Shown here piece after piece: positions 29,989 through 40,318 of a stretch of DNA of 64,000 nucleotides; the stretch's first letter is position 1, and every line of letters begins with the position of its first letter. The position numbers and the translations under genes are program-made. Source of the stretch: Gilliamella sp. Lep-s35. Its GTDB lineage: Bacteria > Pseudomonadota > Gammaproteobacteria > Enterobacterales > Orbaceae. The notes beneath the pieces are model-generated. The model was not told where the DNA came from. It was given only the letters and a program-made list of their open reading frames with translations, and made no database searches. The DNA lies in NCBI RefSeq assembly GCF_009795845.1, contig NZ_WTEX01000002.1, positions 62,001 to 126,000 of the forward strand, written 5' to 3'.

Positions 29989-32592
29989 TTATGGTTTCTT
30001 ACTTTTTTTTAGTCCTGTTATTCCACCTGAAATGAGCATGGTTGTGTCAATGATCGCAACTAAAGGATCAAGCCCTGCTGGAACGGCCATATAACGGGGT
30101 TCCCAATGTGTTGCAAACTTCTCTTTAAAGCGCCGTAATCCTTGGAAATTATAAAAACGCCCACCTCGACGAAACACTAATGCTCCAAGTCTTTGAATCA
30201 TTGGTGCACCACGACGACGTTGCATTCCGGCAAGTGGTACCATTCCTAAACTAAAGTATTTAAAGCCTTTTTCTTGATAGTGTAAAATCAAACCGACCAT
30301 CAAAAATTCCATTGTTAATTTGGGTATATCTTGCACAACGCGCATTAAGTCGATACTGGCTGAATAATTTTGCTCTGTTTCTAACAAATTAACAAAAGCA
30401 ATAATTCGACCTTCATATTCAATAGCTGCGATTGTAAAATTATCTAAATATTGTTTAGAAAACGCCCCTAACGAAAAGCCTTTTTCGTTTGAATTTTTGT
30501 TTTTAAGCCAAGCATCAGATACCGCTTTTAACTCATCAAGTGGTGCGGTTTTTGGTGGGTAGAATTTTAAAGAAAGACCATCGCGTTGACCACGATTCCA
30601 TGTATAGCGAAGATCTTTATAAGTTTTTGATGTTAAATCAAATATTTTTAAGTTAACTAATGCTTCTTCACCAAGTTTAACTGTGCGCAAACCAATATCC
30701 ATATAAAAAGGCAGATTGGCTGCTTTGACTTGATAAAACACAGGGCGCAGGTGATGTTCGTCACATAAATCACGAAACGACCAAATCAAATCAGCTTTTT
30801 CGGCGTTATCGCCTATTGGATCATAAAGCGCTACCATGCTTCGTCTACGTCTTGCGTACATAATAAATGCGCTTTGGTTGGCATTGAAAAGTAATGATTT
30901 ATCACCACTCATAGCAAGCCCACCTTCAGGCTGTTTTGAACCTAAAATAATTTTGTAGGCTTTGTTAAGCTGTTCGTCGCTTGGTGTGTTTAAAATAGGT
31001 AATGCAGGGCGGAAAATCCAAAATAGCATCACGCAACTTAATAAAATAAAGCTCCCTAACGCTGCTCGTAGCGCACGAGGAACTTTGCTATCTAACTCAA
31101 ATTGCCACCATAATGAGTGGCTATAAGGAACATCTTGATAGATGAATAATATTACCCAGACAAAAAGGGCAATCATGCAAAAACAAATAGCAAAAAAATG
31201 AAAAGAAAACGGTATGATAATCAAGCGACTTTTTCGATAAAAAGCATGTCTAAAATGGATTAATAAGAGGGTAACCAATAATAATATGCCTGCTTCTATC
31301 CAGTGTAATCCTCGTAGTAATGAAAGCACACTACCGATCAGTAATAATATGACTGACACGCCCCAAGCTGAAAACAATCGACGGCGAAGCCCCATTGCAA
31401 GTAATAAACATAAAATACCAATTAAGCTAGCACTTAGGTGCGCAATATTAATCACTTTTTTGGGTATAAAAGTACTGACTAGTTGATGATTAAACTCAGG
31501 TAAGACACTTGAAAACATCATCACAACACCGGTAAAAAATACTGTCACAGCCATAAAAGTAGCGGCAATGCCTGTTTCGGTTTGTTTAGCTTGTGGCGCT
31601 ACTAAAAAGGTTTTTCCTTCGTTTGCGAGTAATAAAATAGTGGCAGGAATAAGAGGCAGTAAAATATAAATAATACGGTAAATAAGTAGGGCAACTGTTA
31701 ATGATGCGGTTCCAATTTCTGATGATAATGCCGCTAACATAATGGCTTCAAATACACCTACACCACCAGGCACATGACTTAATACTCCTGCAACTAATGC
31801 GAGGATATAAATCATAATAAAAGTGAAGAAATTAGGTTGTATAGGCAACAAAAAGTAGAGTATAGCGCCGGCTAAAATAGCATCAAATAATGTAATAACA
31901 AGTTGGCAGCTTGCTAAACGCATGTTAGGTAAACGAATAGTCCATCGAAATAATTTAAATAATCGGGTGTCTTTATTTGGCTCTTGTGGCAATCGGTGGC
32001 AATATAAAAAAGCGAGTAATAAAGCATAGATGCTAAATACGCTGCCTGCTGTTAACCATACCCCACTTTTTGTTATATGAAGCGCTAACATGGTTTGATG
32101 GGGGTGAATAAGAGCGGCGATTGCAGCAAATAATGGTAATGAAAAGCCTAATGATAATGTCACAAAAAACGACATTCTAGCCACGTCGATGGTGGTTAAA
32201 CCTTGTTTAAAGTAAAGACGACAACGTACCGCACCACCAGATAATGCCGATAGCCCGATTGCATTACCAATGGCCGAAGCACAAATTCCACCACTAATAA
32301 TTGTTGAAGGTTTTAATTTAACACCGGCATAACGGGCAGCCGACCATTCGTAACAAATTAACATTAAGTAGCTGCCTATCGCACATAGGCTTGAAAATAC
32401 AATTGCATGTGCTGGCAGGTGATTTATAGCATATTTTAACTCGTTAAGGTTGATTTCCTTAAGTAAGTGCCAACACACAACAAGTGCAATAAAAAAGATA
32501 GATAGGCCAAATAGTAAAGCTAAAAATTGACGATAGCGAGTGAAGTATTCTATGAACTGCCAAGGCAAAACTTTACGCGCTGATATTTTCAC
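29989..32592 (-). CDS. mprF: Lysyl-phosphatidylglycerol synthase/flippase
   Basis: MprF transfers lysine from Lys-tRNA to phosphatidylglycerol and flips the product, lowering membrane negative charge and resisting cationic peptides. The 867-residue protein has an N-terminal multi-helix flippase half, including ICASAIGNAIGLSALSGGAVRCRLYF and HVPGGVGVFEAIMLAALSSE, and a C-terminal cytosolic DUF2156 synthase half with RGQRDGLSLKFY, YSASIDLMR and the KYFSLGMVPLAG stretch. It forms a tight operon with the AcvB/VirJ-like gene. Whether lysine or another residue is used is not shown. Confidence 0.9.
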   Translation of the reverse strand: MKISARKVLPWQFIEYFTRYRQFLALLFGLSIFFIALVVCWHLLKEINLNELKYAINHLPAHAIVFSSLCAIGSYLMLICYEWSAARYAGVKLKPSTIISGGICASAIGNAIGLSALSGGAVRCRLYFKQGLTTIDVARMSFFVTLSLGFSLPLFAAIAALIHPHQTMLALHITKSGVWLTAGSVFSIYALLLAFLYCHRLPQEPNKDTRLFKLFRWTIRLPNMRLASCQLVITLFDAILAGAILYFLLPIQPNFFTFIMIYILALVAGVLSHVPGGVGVFEAIMLAALSSEIGTASLTVALLIYRIIYILLPLIPATILLLANEGKTFLVAPQAKQTETGIAATFMAVTVFFTGVVMMFSSVLPEFNHQLVSTFIPKKVINIAHLSASLIGILCLLLAMGLRRRLFSAWGVSVILLLIGSVLSLLRGLHWIEAGILLLVTLLLIHFRHAFYRKSRLIIIPFSFHFFAICFCMIALFVWVILFIYQDVPYSHSLWWQFELDSKVPRALRAALGSFILLSCVMLFWIFRPALPILNTPSDEQLNKAYKIILGSKQPEGGLAMSGDKSLLFNANQSAFIMYARRRRSMVALYDPIGDNAEKADLIWSFRDLCDEHHLRPVFYQVKAANLPFYMDIGLRTVKLGEEALVNLKIFDLTSKTYKDLRYTWNRGQRDGLSLKFYPPKTAPLDELKAVSDAWLKNKNSNEKGFSLGAFSKQYLDNFTIAAIEYEGRIIAFVNLLETEQNYSASIDLMRVVQDIPKLTMEFLMVGLILHYQEKGFKYFSLGMVPLAGMQRRRGAPMIQRLGALVFRRGGRFYNFQGLRRFKEKFATHWEPRYMAVPAGLDPLVAIIDTTMLISGGITGLKKSKKP

Positions 32593-32945
32593 TTAATCAA
32601 CTCCAATATTTGCTTTAATAATATTTTTATCTGCGCATTTTACCTGCCCAATCTCGTTAAAACAATCATGAATGTATAAAAAATAGCCTCATTAAATTTC
32701 TTTTGATTTATGTTTTCAGATTCTTGACATTTTTAATATAAATAGTTAACAGTTTGTTTATTTATATAATATAGAGATATCAGCCTAAAACGACAAGAAA
32801 GGAAACTATAAATAAATGCTATCAAAACGATAAAAACCCTATCACAATAATATGCAAATAGCTAAGATGAGTTATTCATCCTAAATGGGGATTGAGTTAC
32901 TATGTTTAGTAAAGTATTTACTAACTATTTTTGGACCGAAATAAG
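32593..32945. other. Intergenic region with a short upstream reading frame
   Basis: About 350 AT-rich bases between the divergent mprF operon and the HD-domain gene. A 15-codon frame starts at ATG 32902 behind GGGGATTGAG. Its TGA overlaps the ATG of the HD gene (ATGA). Inside it lies the palindrome TAGTAAA-GTA-TTTACTA (32907-32923). No other structure is seen. Confidence 0.4.
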
Positions 32946-33626
32946 ATGAATAAATTACCAAATACGCAATTAACTCAGCAACAGCAAAAAATGGTTTTGA
33001 ATATCCAATCTTTTGTAAAGCAAAAACTTGCCGATGATTTTACCGGTCATGATATGGCGCATATTGAACGAGTGGTGAGATTGGCTGAGCAAATTTTGCA
33101 ACATGAACCCAAGGCTAACTGTTTTATTGTGATTGTAAGTGCTTATTTACATGATATTATTGATGACAAAGTGGTTGACGATGTTAACCAAGCTATGATT
33201 GAACTACGTCAGTATCTAATATCGCTAGCTTTGACTGATAACGACATTGAGCTGATTTTTGCTATTATCGAAAACATGTCATACCGAAAAAATCTTACCA
33301 ATAAGAAAACGTTATCGCTTGAAGGCCAAATTGTGCAAGACGCCGACCGTTTAGATGCCTTAGGGGCAATTGGTATTGGGCGAACTTTCTATTATGGTGG
33401 AAATAAACATAATGTAATGCACGATCCATCAATCCCACCAAGAACGTCAATGACAGAACAGAGCTATAAACAACCTAATACTGTCATTAATCACTTTTAC
33501 GAAAAACTTTTTTTACTTAAAGATATGATAAATACACCGGCTGCTAAAAAAATGGCTGAACAGCGACATCACTTTTTAGTTCAATTTGTTGCCCAGTTTG
33601 AAAACGAGTGGTTGGGTAAAAGTTGA
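32946..33626 (+). CDS. HD-domain phosphohydrolase, YedJ-like
   Basis: This 226-residue protein is a metal-dependent HD hydrolase like E. coli YedJ. The metal ligands are visible as FTGHDMAHIERVVRLAE (first His), SAYLHDIIDD (His-Asp) and IVQDADRLDALGAIGIGRTF (Asp). Family members act on nucleotides or phosphorylated small molecules, but the substrate is unknown. The ATG at 32946 is favoured by overlap with the stop of a short upstream frame; an in-frame TTG at 32931 is possible. Confidence 0.8.
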   Translation: MNKLPNTQLTQQQQKMVLNIQSFVKQKLADDFTGHDMAHIERVVRLAEQILQHEPKANCFIVIVSAYLHDIIDDKVVDDVNQAMIELRQYLISLALTDNDIELIFAIIENMSYRKNLTNKKTLSLEGQIVQDADRLDALGAIGIGRTFYYGGNKHNVMHDPSIPPRTSMTEQSYKQPNTVINHFYEKLFLLKDMINTPAAKKMAEQRHHFLVQFVAQFENEWLGKS

Positions 33627-34178
33627 CTATTCGCTTTTTATCATTGAGTTAAGTAAGTAGGCATTAACTAACTTAGAAGCTAATTTTAATCAGTCTTTAA
33701 ATAGCTATTTCTTTGCACAATTAAAAATGTACTGGCGCACCAGCACACTACAGCAGAATTGAAACGTTCTTAATCATTCCATCAAAGGCATAATCAATTT
33801 AGCTTGAACAATAATGTTTAGTTTATGCTGATATCCATTGTGTTTTAACTTATGAAATAAGTTTTTAGCCACTGAATTTAAAATTGAAACGGTATAGAGT
33901 CCTGAATATTTTTTACAAAACTAGGCAACTAAAATAAAAACAAATAATAAAAGCAAAATAGTGAAACACGCATTACATCTGCTTTAACATCCAAAGATAG
34001 GCTTATATAAAATTCGTGTAATCGGTAAAACGGCTAGAGCTAAAAAATCATTTTAAAAAAAGAGAGAATTGTTTTAATGTTGGCAGTGATAAAATTTACT
34101 CGATAATTTTTGAAGATGCTATTATAGTTAGCTCAATAAATCTTATTAAATTGTCCAGTTTTTATTCAAGGGGGTGTT
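33627..34178. other. Intergenic region upstream of the ACT-domain gene
   Basis: 552 AT-rich bases without a gene I can support. A TATTAT-like -10 element near 34120 is followed by TTAGCTC and then GGGGGTG just before the next start. I see no strong hairpin or known riboswitch. Confidence 0.4.
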
Positions 34179-34448
34179 ATGAAAACCATTCTAACGGTTA
34201 TCGGTAAGGATCAAACCGGCATTATTGCAGGTATTAGCCAGAAATTATATGAATTAGACATTAATATTTTAGATGTCAGCCAAACTATCATGGATGAATA
34301 TTTCACAATGATTATGTTACTTGATTTATCCAAAGTTAATATTTCATTTGATGAAGCAAAAACAGCACTTATTCAAACAGGCGATAACCTTAAAGTAAAA
34401 GTGAATCTACAGCGAGAAGAAATTTTTGAAGCCATGCATCGTTTATAA
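34179..34448 (+). CDS. ACT domain protein (UPF0237)
   Basis: An 89-residue single ACT domain: MKTILTVIGKDQTGIIAGISQKLYELDINILDVSQ is split here as TVIGKDQTGIIAGIS and LDINILDVSQTIMDEYFTM. Such stand-alone ACT proteins are probable amino-acid sensors and are almost always encoded directly before a UPF0210 gene, as here (35-base gap). AAGGGGGTG precedes the ATG. No regulatory target can be named. Confidence 0.88.
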   Translation: MKTILTVIGKDQTGIIAGISQKLYELDINILDVSQTIMDEYFTMIMLLDLSKVNISFDEAKTALIQTGDNLKVKVNLQREEIFEAMHRL

Positions 34449-34483
34449 TCTAATTTTTATACTTTTTAATAAGGATAATACCA

Positions 34484-35839
34484 ATGGAAACTAAGCAAAT
34501 CCTCGAAACCATTACAATGATCGAGGAAGAAAAACTCGATATTCGCACAATAACTATGGGTATTTCATTGCTTGATTGCATTGACAGTGATGGAAAAAAA
34601 GCTCGTCAAAAAATTTATAACAAAATTACTCATCTTGCCAAAAACCTTGTTAAAATTGGTGATGAAATCGCAGCTGAATTTGGCATTCCAATTATTAACA
34701 AACGTATTTCAGTTACCCCTATTTCGTTAATCGCTGGTGCAAGTGATGACAAAGATTATGTTGAGTTTGCCAAAACACTTGATGAAGCTGCCAAAGCGGT
34801 TGGTGTCAACTTTATTGGTGGTTTTTCGGCATTAGTACAAAAGGGTTACCATAAAGGTGATGAGATTTTAATAAAATCAATTCCACAAGCACTTGCACAA
34901 ACAGAACGTGTTTGCTCATCGGTCAATGTTGGTTCTACACAAACTGGGATCAATATGGATGCAGTAAAACAGATGGGAAAAATCATCAAAGAAGCCGCAA
35001 AGTTAACGGCAGATAACAGCAGTATGGCGTGTGCTAAATTAGTGGTATTTGCCAACGCAGTTGAAGATAATCCTTTTATGGCTGGTGCTTTTCATGGAGT
35101 AGGCGAAGCCGATTGTGTGATTAATGTCGGCGTAAGTGGTCCTGGCGTTGTTAAACGTGCGCTTGAAAAAGTTAAAGGGGAACCATTTGATGTTGTTGCT
35201 GAAACGATCAAAAAAACAGCGTTTAAAATCACTCGTATGGGACAGTTGGTTGGTAAAGAAGCTTCTGAACGTTTAGGCGTTAAATTTGGTATCGTTGATT
35301 TATCATTAGCACCAACTCCTGCAATTGGTGATTCGGTTGCTCATATACTCGAAGAAATGGGATTACAAACCGTTGGTACCCATGGCACTACAGCTGCACT
35401 AGCGATGCTCAATGATGCCGTAAAAAAAGGTGGCGTAATGGCCTGCGGTCATGTTGGTGGATTAAGTGGTGCATTTATTCCTGTTTCTGAAGATGCAGGA
35501 ATGATTGATGCAGTAAATAATGGCGCACTTAATCTTGAAAAACTTGAGGCAATGACCTGTGTTTGCTCGGTTGGCCTTGATATGATAGCAATTCCAGGTG
35601 ACACACCTGCTGAAACTATTTCTGCGATTATCGCTGACGAAGCAGCAATAGGTGTAATTAATCATAAAACAACTGCTGTTCGCATAATTCCTGCTATAGG
35701 ATTAAACGTTGGCGACAATATTGAATTTGGAGGGCTACTTGGTCATGCACCAGTTATGCCAATAAATAAATTTAGTTCATGTGATTTTATTAATCGTGGT
35801 GGACGAATTCCTGCACCAATTCATTCATTTAAAAATTAA
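34484..35839 (+). CDS. UPF0210/DUF711 family protein
   Basis: A 451-residue cytosolic protein of the DUF711 (PFL-like) family. Landmarks are the N-terminal [20 protein letters not shown], the [15 protein letters not shown] stretch, [23 protein letters not shown], and the C-terminal [20 protein letters not shown]. Family structures resemble a glycyl-radical-type barrel but the biochemical role is not established. It forms a conserved pair with the preceding ACT gene. Confidence 0.88.
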   Translation: METKQILETITMIEEEKLDIRTITMGISLLDCIDSDGKKARQKIYNKITHLAKNLVKIGDEIAAEFGIPIINKRISVTPISLIAGASDDKDYVEFAKTLDEAAKAVGVNFIGGFSALVQKGYHKGDEILIKSIPQALAQTERVCSSVNVGSTQTGINMDAVKQMGKIIKEAAKLTADNSSMACAKLVVFANAVEDNPFMAGAFHGVGEADCVINVGVSGPGVVKRALEKVKGEPFDVVAETIKKTAFKITRMGQLVGKEASERLGVKFGIVDLSLAPTPAIGDSVAHILEEMGLQTVGTHGTTAALAMLNDAVKKGGVMACGHVGGLSGAFIPVSEDAGMIDAVNNGALNLEKLEAMTCVCSVGLDMIAIPGDTPAETISAIIADEAAIGVINHKTTAVRIIPAIGLNVGDNIEFGGLLGHAPVMPINKFSSCDFINRGGRIPAPIHSFKN

Positions 35840-36203
35840 TGTATCAGTTTTCAATAAAATAACTATTTTATTTATCACTTTGTTTATCACGCCTACAGTA
35901 ATAAAGTAGGCGAGATATCCAAAACTAAAATGCTGTATCGAATTTAAACAAATATTTCAAAATACAAAAATTAGAAAGCACAAATTTAAGCAATTTATTA
36001 ACGATTATCATACCGTTAAACCATATAAAACCCTTTCGAGTACAACACTTAGTCAGTGTTCAAAAAATTTTTTCAACACAAAAAGTGTCAACACTTTGGC
36101 ACTTCTTATACCTTATCTAAAAATAGAAAATACGAATCAATCTTGTTTAAATTAAAAATTTCAGCTATTGTAATCCTAATTATGTCATTATAAGGATATT
36201 GTT
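35840..36203. other. Intergenic region upstream of nrdR with two palindromes
   Basis: 364 AT-rich bases. Two palindromes built from the same half-site are seen: AACACT-TAGTC-AGTGTT (36044-36060) and AAGTGT-CA-ACACTT (36083-36096). They could be operators for the nrdR-ribD unit. No gene is visible. Confidence 0.45.
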
Positions 36204-36656
36204 ATGTACTGTCCGTTTTGTAATGCAGATGATACAAAGGTGATCGATTCACGTCTTGTCGGTGAAGGATATCAAGTCCGTCGTCGTCGCCAATGTGTTG
36301 AATGTAATGAAAGATTTACTACATTTGAAATTGCTGAATTAATTATGCCTAATGTCATTAAAAGCAATAAAGTTCGTGAACCATTTAATGAAGATAAATT
36401 ACGCAATGGTATGAAAAGGGCTCTTGAAAAACGCCCTGTAAGTTTTGATGCTATTGAAGATGCTATTACGCGTATAAAATCAAAACTTAGAGCAACTGGT
36501 GAACGAGAAGTCCCTGCAAAATTAATTGGCGACTATGTAATTGAAGAACTCAAAAACCTAGACAAAATTGCCTATATCCGTTTTGCTTCAGTCTATTTTA
36601 GTTTTGATGATATTGAACAATTTAGTAATGAAATTGCCAAGTTACAACAAAAATAA
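36204..36656 (+). CDS. nrdR: Transcriptional repressor NrdR
   Basis: NrdR is an ATP/dATP-sensing repressor of ribonucleotide reductase genes. The 150-residue protein has the N-terminal zinc ribbon [18 protein letters not shown]...[16 protein letters not shown] with four cysteines, and an ATP-cone domain with [29 protein letters not shown]. It ends 13 bases before ribD. The pairing nrdR-ribD is the usual one, though ribE/ribH and nusB do not follow here. Confidence 0.96.
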   Translation: MYCPFCNADDTKVIDSRLVGEGYQVRRRRQCVECNERFTTFEIAELIMPNVIKSNKVREPFNEDKLRNGMKRALEKRPVSFDAIEDAITRIKSKLRATGEREVPAKLIGDYVIEELKNLDKIAYIRFASVYFSFDDIEQFSNEIAKLQQK

Positions 36657-36669
36657 TCACCCAAATGAC

Positions 36670-37779
36670 ATGATACACAATAACGATCATTTTTACATGC
36701 AACAAGCGATTGAGCTAGCAAAGCTTGGTCGTTTTACCACATCTCCTAATCCTAACGTTGGTTGTGTGATTGTAAAAAACAATCAAATTATTGGTCAGGG
36801 ATACCACCAAAAAGCCGGTGAGCCTCATGCCGAAGTTCATGCACTACAAATGGCTGGTGATAATGCTAAAAATGCAACAGCTTATGTAACGCTAGAACCG
36901 TGTAGCCATTTTGGTCGAACGCCGCCATGTGCTGATGCGCTTATTAAAGCCGGTGTTACGCGCGTAGTTATTGCGATGCAAGATCCTAACCCTAATGTTG
37001 CAGGTAATGGTATTAAACGCTTAAAAGAAGCCGGAATAGATGTCACCATTGGCGTTTTAACTGAGCAAGCCGAAGCGATTAATAAAGGCTTTTTAAAACG
37101 TATGCGGACGGGTTTGCCATATGTACAACTTAAACTCGCTACGTCTCTTGATGGTAAAGTTGCCATGGCATCAGGTGAAAGCAAATGGATAACCTCAAGC
37201 GTGGCAAGGCAAGATGTACAACAATTTAGAGCACAAGCAAGTTGTATTTTAAGTACTCGTGCGACTGTGCAAGCTGATAATGCAAGTTTAACAGTTAGAT
37301 ATCATCAGTTACCTGATGAAATAAAAAAAATCTACCTACCAGAAAAAATCCGACAACCTATTCGTGTCATTATTGACAGTCAAGATCGGTTAATGGGTAG
37401 CGAAAATATTTTCAATCAGCCAGGTGATACATGGGTAGTACGAAAAAAAAATAGCTTTATTGCAAAGCAAAACACCAAATTAATTATAGAGCCATCTAGT
37501 TGTAAAAAAATAGATTTATCTAAATTGTTTGCACTATTAGCTGAAAAACAAATAAATTCGGTTTGGGTTGAAGCTGGTGCTCATCTTGCAGGAGCATTGA
37601 TAGAGCAAAATTTAGTAGATGAATTGATTGTTTATTATGCCCCAAAATTACTTGGTCATAATGCGTTAGATATGTGTATATTGCCAAATCTGCAAAAGCT
37701 TTCATTAGCACCACAATTTCAATTTGAATCGATTGCTATGGTGGGTGATGATTTGCGAGTTATCTTGAAAAGAAAGTAA
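36670..37779 (+). CDS. ribD: Riboflavin biosynthesis deaminase/reductase RibD
   Basis: RibD deaminates and then reduces the pyrimidine intermediate of riboflavin synthesis. From ATG 36670 (MIHNNDHFYMQQAI) it has 369 residues, matching E. coli. The zinc deaminase domain has HAEVHALQMAG and TLEPCSHFGRTPPC; the reductase domain has KLATSLDGKVAMASGESKWI and VWVEAGAHLAGALIEQ. The open frame extends further upstream but that part overlaps nrdR and is not homologous. No FMN riboswitch is seen. Confidence 0.95.
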   Translation: MIHNNDHFYMQQAIELAKLGRFTTSPNPNVGCVIVKNNQIIGQGYHQKAGEPHAEVHALQMAGDNAKNATAYVTLEPCSHFGRTPPCADALIKAGVTRVVIAMQDPNPNVAGNGIKRLKEAGIDVTIGVLTEQAEAINKGFLKRMRTGLPYVQLKLATSLDGKVAMASGESKWITSSVARQDVQQFRAQASCILSTRATVQADNASLTVRYHQLPDEIKKIYLPEKIRQPIRVIIDSQDRLMGSENIFNQPGDTWVVRKKNSFIAKQNTKLIIEPSSCKKIDLSKLFALLAEKQINSVWVEAGAHLAGALIEQNLVDELIVYYAPKLLGHNALDMCILPNLQKLSLAPQFQFESIAMVGDDLRVILKRK

Positions 37780-37804
37780 ATTCTATCTCAATTTAAAATT
37801 TTAA

Positions 37805-37836
37805 GGCAAAAAAAACCCAATAACAAAGTTATTGGG
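37805..37836 (-). terminator. Terminator for hemW (minus strand)
   Basis: CCCAATAAC and GTTATTGGG pair over nine bases with a three-base loop. On the minus strand it is followed by eight T, so it should end the hemW transcript about 180 bases after its stop. On the plus strand there is no T-run for ribD. Confidence 0.8.
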
Positions 37837-38016
37837 AAAACATAAGGAATAGGAAAACAATGAAATAATACATTGTCGAAACATAGTATGTACTTTTTTA
37901 TGAAGAAAGTCTGTAAAGATATCTGAATGATTAATTAAATAGTTTGTATTTATCATGTTAAATAAATGTAAATAATAATATCATTTGAATTAAGTTAAAA
38001 TATTTAAAATAATTAT

Positions 38017-39144
38017 CTATAGAAATACCTCTAATAACGAATTCAAAAATAGTTTACCATGATCTGTTATTTGCCAACTTTCTTTATTTTCAATTAAATA
38101 ATTTTTTTCAATAGCAGTTGCTAACTGTTTTTCAACTGAGTGTAAAGGTAAATAAGTCCGTTGTTCAAATTCATGTTTAGGTGTTGGTTCAAAAAGTCTA
38201 AAGCGATTCATAAAAAACTCAAAAGGTAACTCTTCTTTTGAGACATCATAACATTTATCTAAATAACGCCCTTCTAAATACCCTTTTGGGTGACGAGTTT
38301 TTATAGTTCGAATAATTTTTCCGTCAGGTTGCGTTAATTTACCATGAGCACCACATCCGATGCCTAAATAGTCGCCAAATCGCCAATAATTTAAATTATG
38401 TTGGCATTGCGAACCTTCTTTAGCATAAGCCGAGGTTTCATACTGCTGGTAACCATGCTGAGTTAATAATTGATGACCTTGTTGATAAATTTCCCAAAGT
38501 TTATCATCATCAGGTAAAACAGGTGGTTTTGAACCAAATAGCGTATTGGGCTCAATGGTTAATTGATACCAAGATAAATGCGGTGGTGCAATAGCAATGG
38601 CTTGTTTTAGGTCATATATGGCATCATCAATACTTTGATTCGGCAAACCATGCATTAAATCTAAATTAAAACTTCTTAAATTTAATGTTTTGGCTAGTTT
38701 TCCGGCTGTGATTGCTTCTTTGGGATCGTGTATCCGTCCCAATTTAACAAGTTTATCGGCTTGAAAACTTTGCACACCAATTGATATTCGGTTTATGCCA
38801 GCTTGTTGATAACCATTAAATCTTTCTATATCAACAGAGTTTGGATTAGCTTCAATCGTGATTTCAGCATCTTTATTTATCGGTATTATCTTATTTATAT
38901 TTGATAATAATTTATCAATCAACTCGGCAGAAAATAGACTAGGTGTACCACCACCAATAAAGATTGAATGAATTGAACGATTTGAACAGAAAATAGCATC
39001 TTGCTGTAGATCTTTAATTAAATTCGCTATATAAGCTTGATAATCTGGTGTTTTTTTTACAGTATGCGAATTAAAATCACAATAGGGACATTTTTGTACG
39101 CACCATGGCATATGAATATACAAACTCATTGGGATTTTATACAT
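38017..39144 (-). CDS. hemW: Heme chaperone HemW (radical SAM)
   Basis: HemW is a radical SAM-family protein related to HemN that binds heme and delivers it to respiratory enzymes. The 375-residue protein has the cluster-binding CVQKCPYCDFNSH near residue 15. It also has the family's FIGGGTPSLF, IEANPNSVD, GVQSFQ and FNLDLMHGLPNQ motifs, and the HemW-type C-terminal domain. It lacks HemN-specific features, which favours HemW. It is monocistronic on the minus strand. Confidence 0.9.
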   Translation of the reverse strand: MYKIPMSLYIHMPWCVQKCPYCDFNSHTVKKTPDYQAYIANLIKDLQQDAIFCSNRSIHSIFIGGGTPSLFSAELIDKLLSNINKIIPINKDAEITIEANPNSVDIERFNGYQQAGINRISIGVQSFQADKLVKLGRIHDPKEAITAGKLAKTLNLRSFNLDLMHGLPNQSIDDAIYDLKQAIAIAPPHLSWYQLTIEPNTLFGSKPPVLPDDDKLWEIYQQGHQLLTQHGYQQYETSAYAKEGSQCQHNLNYWRFGDYLGIGCGAHGKLTQPDGKIIRTIKTRHPKGYLEGRYLDKCYDVSKEELPFEFFMNRFRLFEPTPKHEFEQRTYLPLHSVEKQLATAIEKNYLIENKESWQITDHGKLFLNSLLEVFL

Positions 39145-39347
39145 AAACGAGGGTCTTTCCTGAAACTTTTTAACAAAAATAACCAGACAGTATGTTGATT
39201 TATTTTTTTATAATGTAGCATTTTACTCCAATTTATAAAAAAAAGCTCTTGGCATCTATTGTGTTTTTATTATTAACTTAAAAAGCGTACAATTCTTAAT
39301 AAATTTCTATATTAATTATCAATCAAATTTGCTATTTAGGAGTATGT

Positions 39348-40220
39348 ATGAGTATATATAAAGAGATTTTAGATAGTAGCTTATCAGGTGTATCCCTAAG
39401 CCCATCAGTTAAACAATCAATTTATGGTGAACTGCCAATTTTAGTTATTAATCATAGCACTTGTTGTGCTGCCGTTGCATTACAAGGTGCACACTTATTA
39501 TTTTGGCACCCCTCTACTGAACAAACACCAGTTGTTTGGCTGAGTAACAAAACTAATTTTAAAAAAACAGTAGCTATTCGAGGCGGAGTGCCCGTTTGTT
39601 GGCCTTGGTTTGGTCAGTTAGGTAATCCATCTCATGGTTTTGCGCGTCTTGTTGAATGGAAATTAGATTCTTGTGAAGAAGACGAAAATGGCGTTGATCT
39701 TGTTTTATCACTCACTAATAATCCGCAGACAGAGTCTTATTGTAACAAACCTTTCTCGGCATCATTAAATCTTCATCTAGGTAAAACTTGTGAAGTTTCT
39801 TTAAGCTGCTCAGCAGACTTTGATGTAACGAGTGCTCTACATACCTATTTTGGAGTTGATAATATTGATCGTGTTGTAGTCAAAGGTTTAGGTGAAGCTT
39901 ATCAAGAACGGCTTGCTGCTGAAAACAAACCAACGACTGTAGGTCAATTGATATTTAATCAAGAGGTCGATCGAATTTATACCAATGCAAGTAATCGAAT
40001 AACAATAACTGATGGCAACCGAACAATCCAATTAACCAATACTAATGTAAGTGATGTTGTTACTTGGAATCCATGGATAAATAAAGCTAAATCAATGGCA
40101 GATTTTGGTGATGATGAGTATAAATCTATGGTTTGTGTCGAAGCAGGTTGTATCACAAAACCATTAAAGTTATTACCGAATAAAAAATCAACTTATGGTT
40201 TTAAAATAGAGCTAATTTAA
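39348..40220 (+). CDS. yeaD: Glucose-6-phosphate 1-epimerase YeaD-like
   Basis: This 290-residue aldose-epimerase-fold enzyme probably interconverts alpha and beta anomers of hexose-6-phosphates. Visible features are QGAHLLFWHP, AIRGGVPVCWPWFG, SHGFARLVEWKL (catalytic His/Arg region), SALHTYFGVD (second His) and VCVEAGCI (catalytic Glu). GGAG precedes the ATG. Position upstream of zwf-pgl is consistent with hexose-phosphate metabolism, though rplY intervenes. Confidence 0.88.
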   Translation: MSIYKEILDSSLSGVSLSPSVKQSIYGELPILVINHSTCCAAVALQGAHLLFWHPSTEQTPVVWLSNKTNFKKTVAIRGGVPVCWPWFGQLGNPSHGFARLVEWKLDSCEEDENGVDLVLSLTNNPQTESYCNKPFSASLNLHLGKTCEVSLSCSADFDVTSALHTYFGVDNIDRVVVKGLGEAYQERLAAENKPTTVGQLIFNQEVDRIYTNASNRITITDGNRTIQLTNTNVSDVVTWNPWINKAKSMADFGDDEYKSMVCVEAGCITKPLKLLPNKKSTYGFKIELI

Positions 40221-40283
40221 ATATTCGGTTCGAATTATATTATGCAATCAATATTTACACAGGCTTGTAATACGATTAATTGA

Positions 40284-40312
40284 TTGCGTTTACGAGCATA
40301 ACACTTTATAAT
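40284..40312 (+). promoter_or_regulatory. Predicted sigma-70 promoter for rplY
   Basis: A consensus -10 TATAAT (40307-40312) lies 17 bases after TTGCGT (40284-40289). The spacing is ideal. Transcription would start near 40319, giving a leader of about 83 bases before rplY. Confidence 0.65.
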
Positions 40313-40318
40313 CTCCAA

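Noticed and set aside
37805-37836. Hairpin after ribD as a ribD terminator
   Set aside because: The T-run is on the minus strand, so it serves hemW instead.
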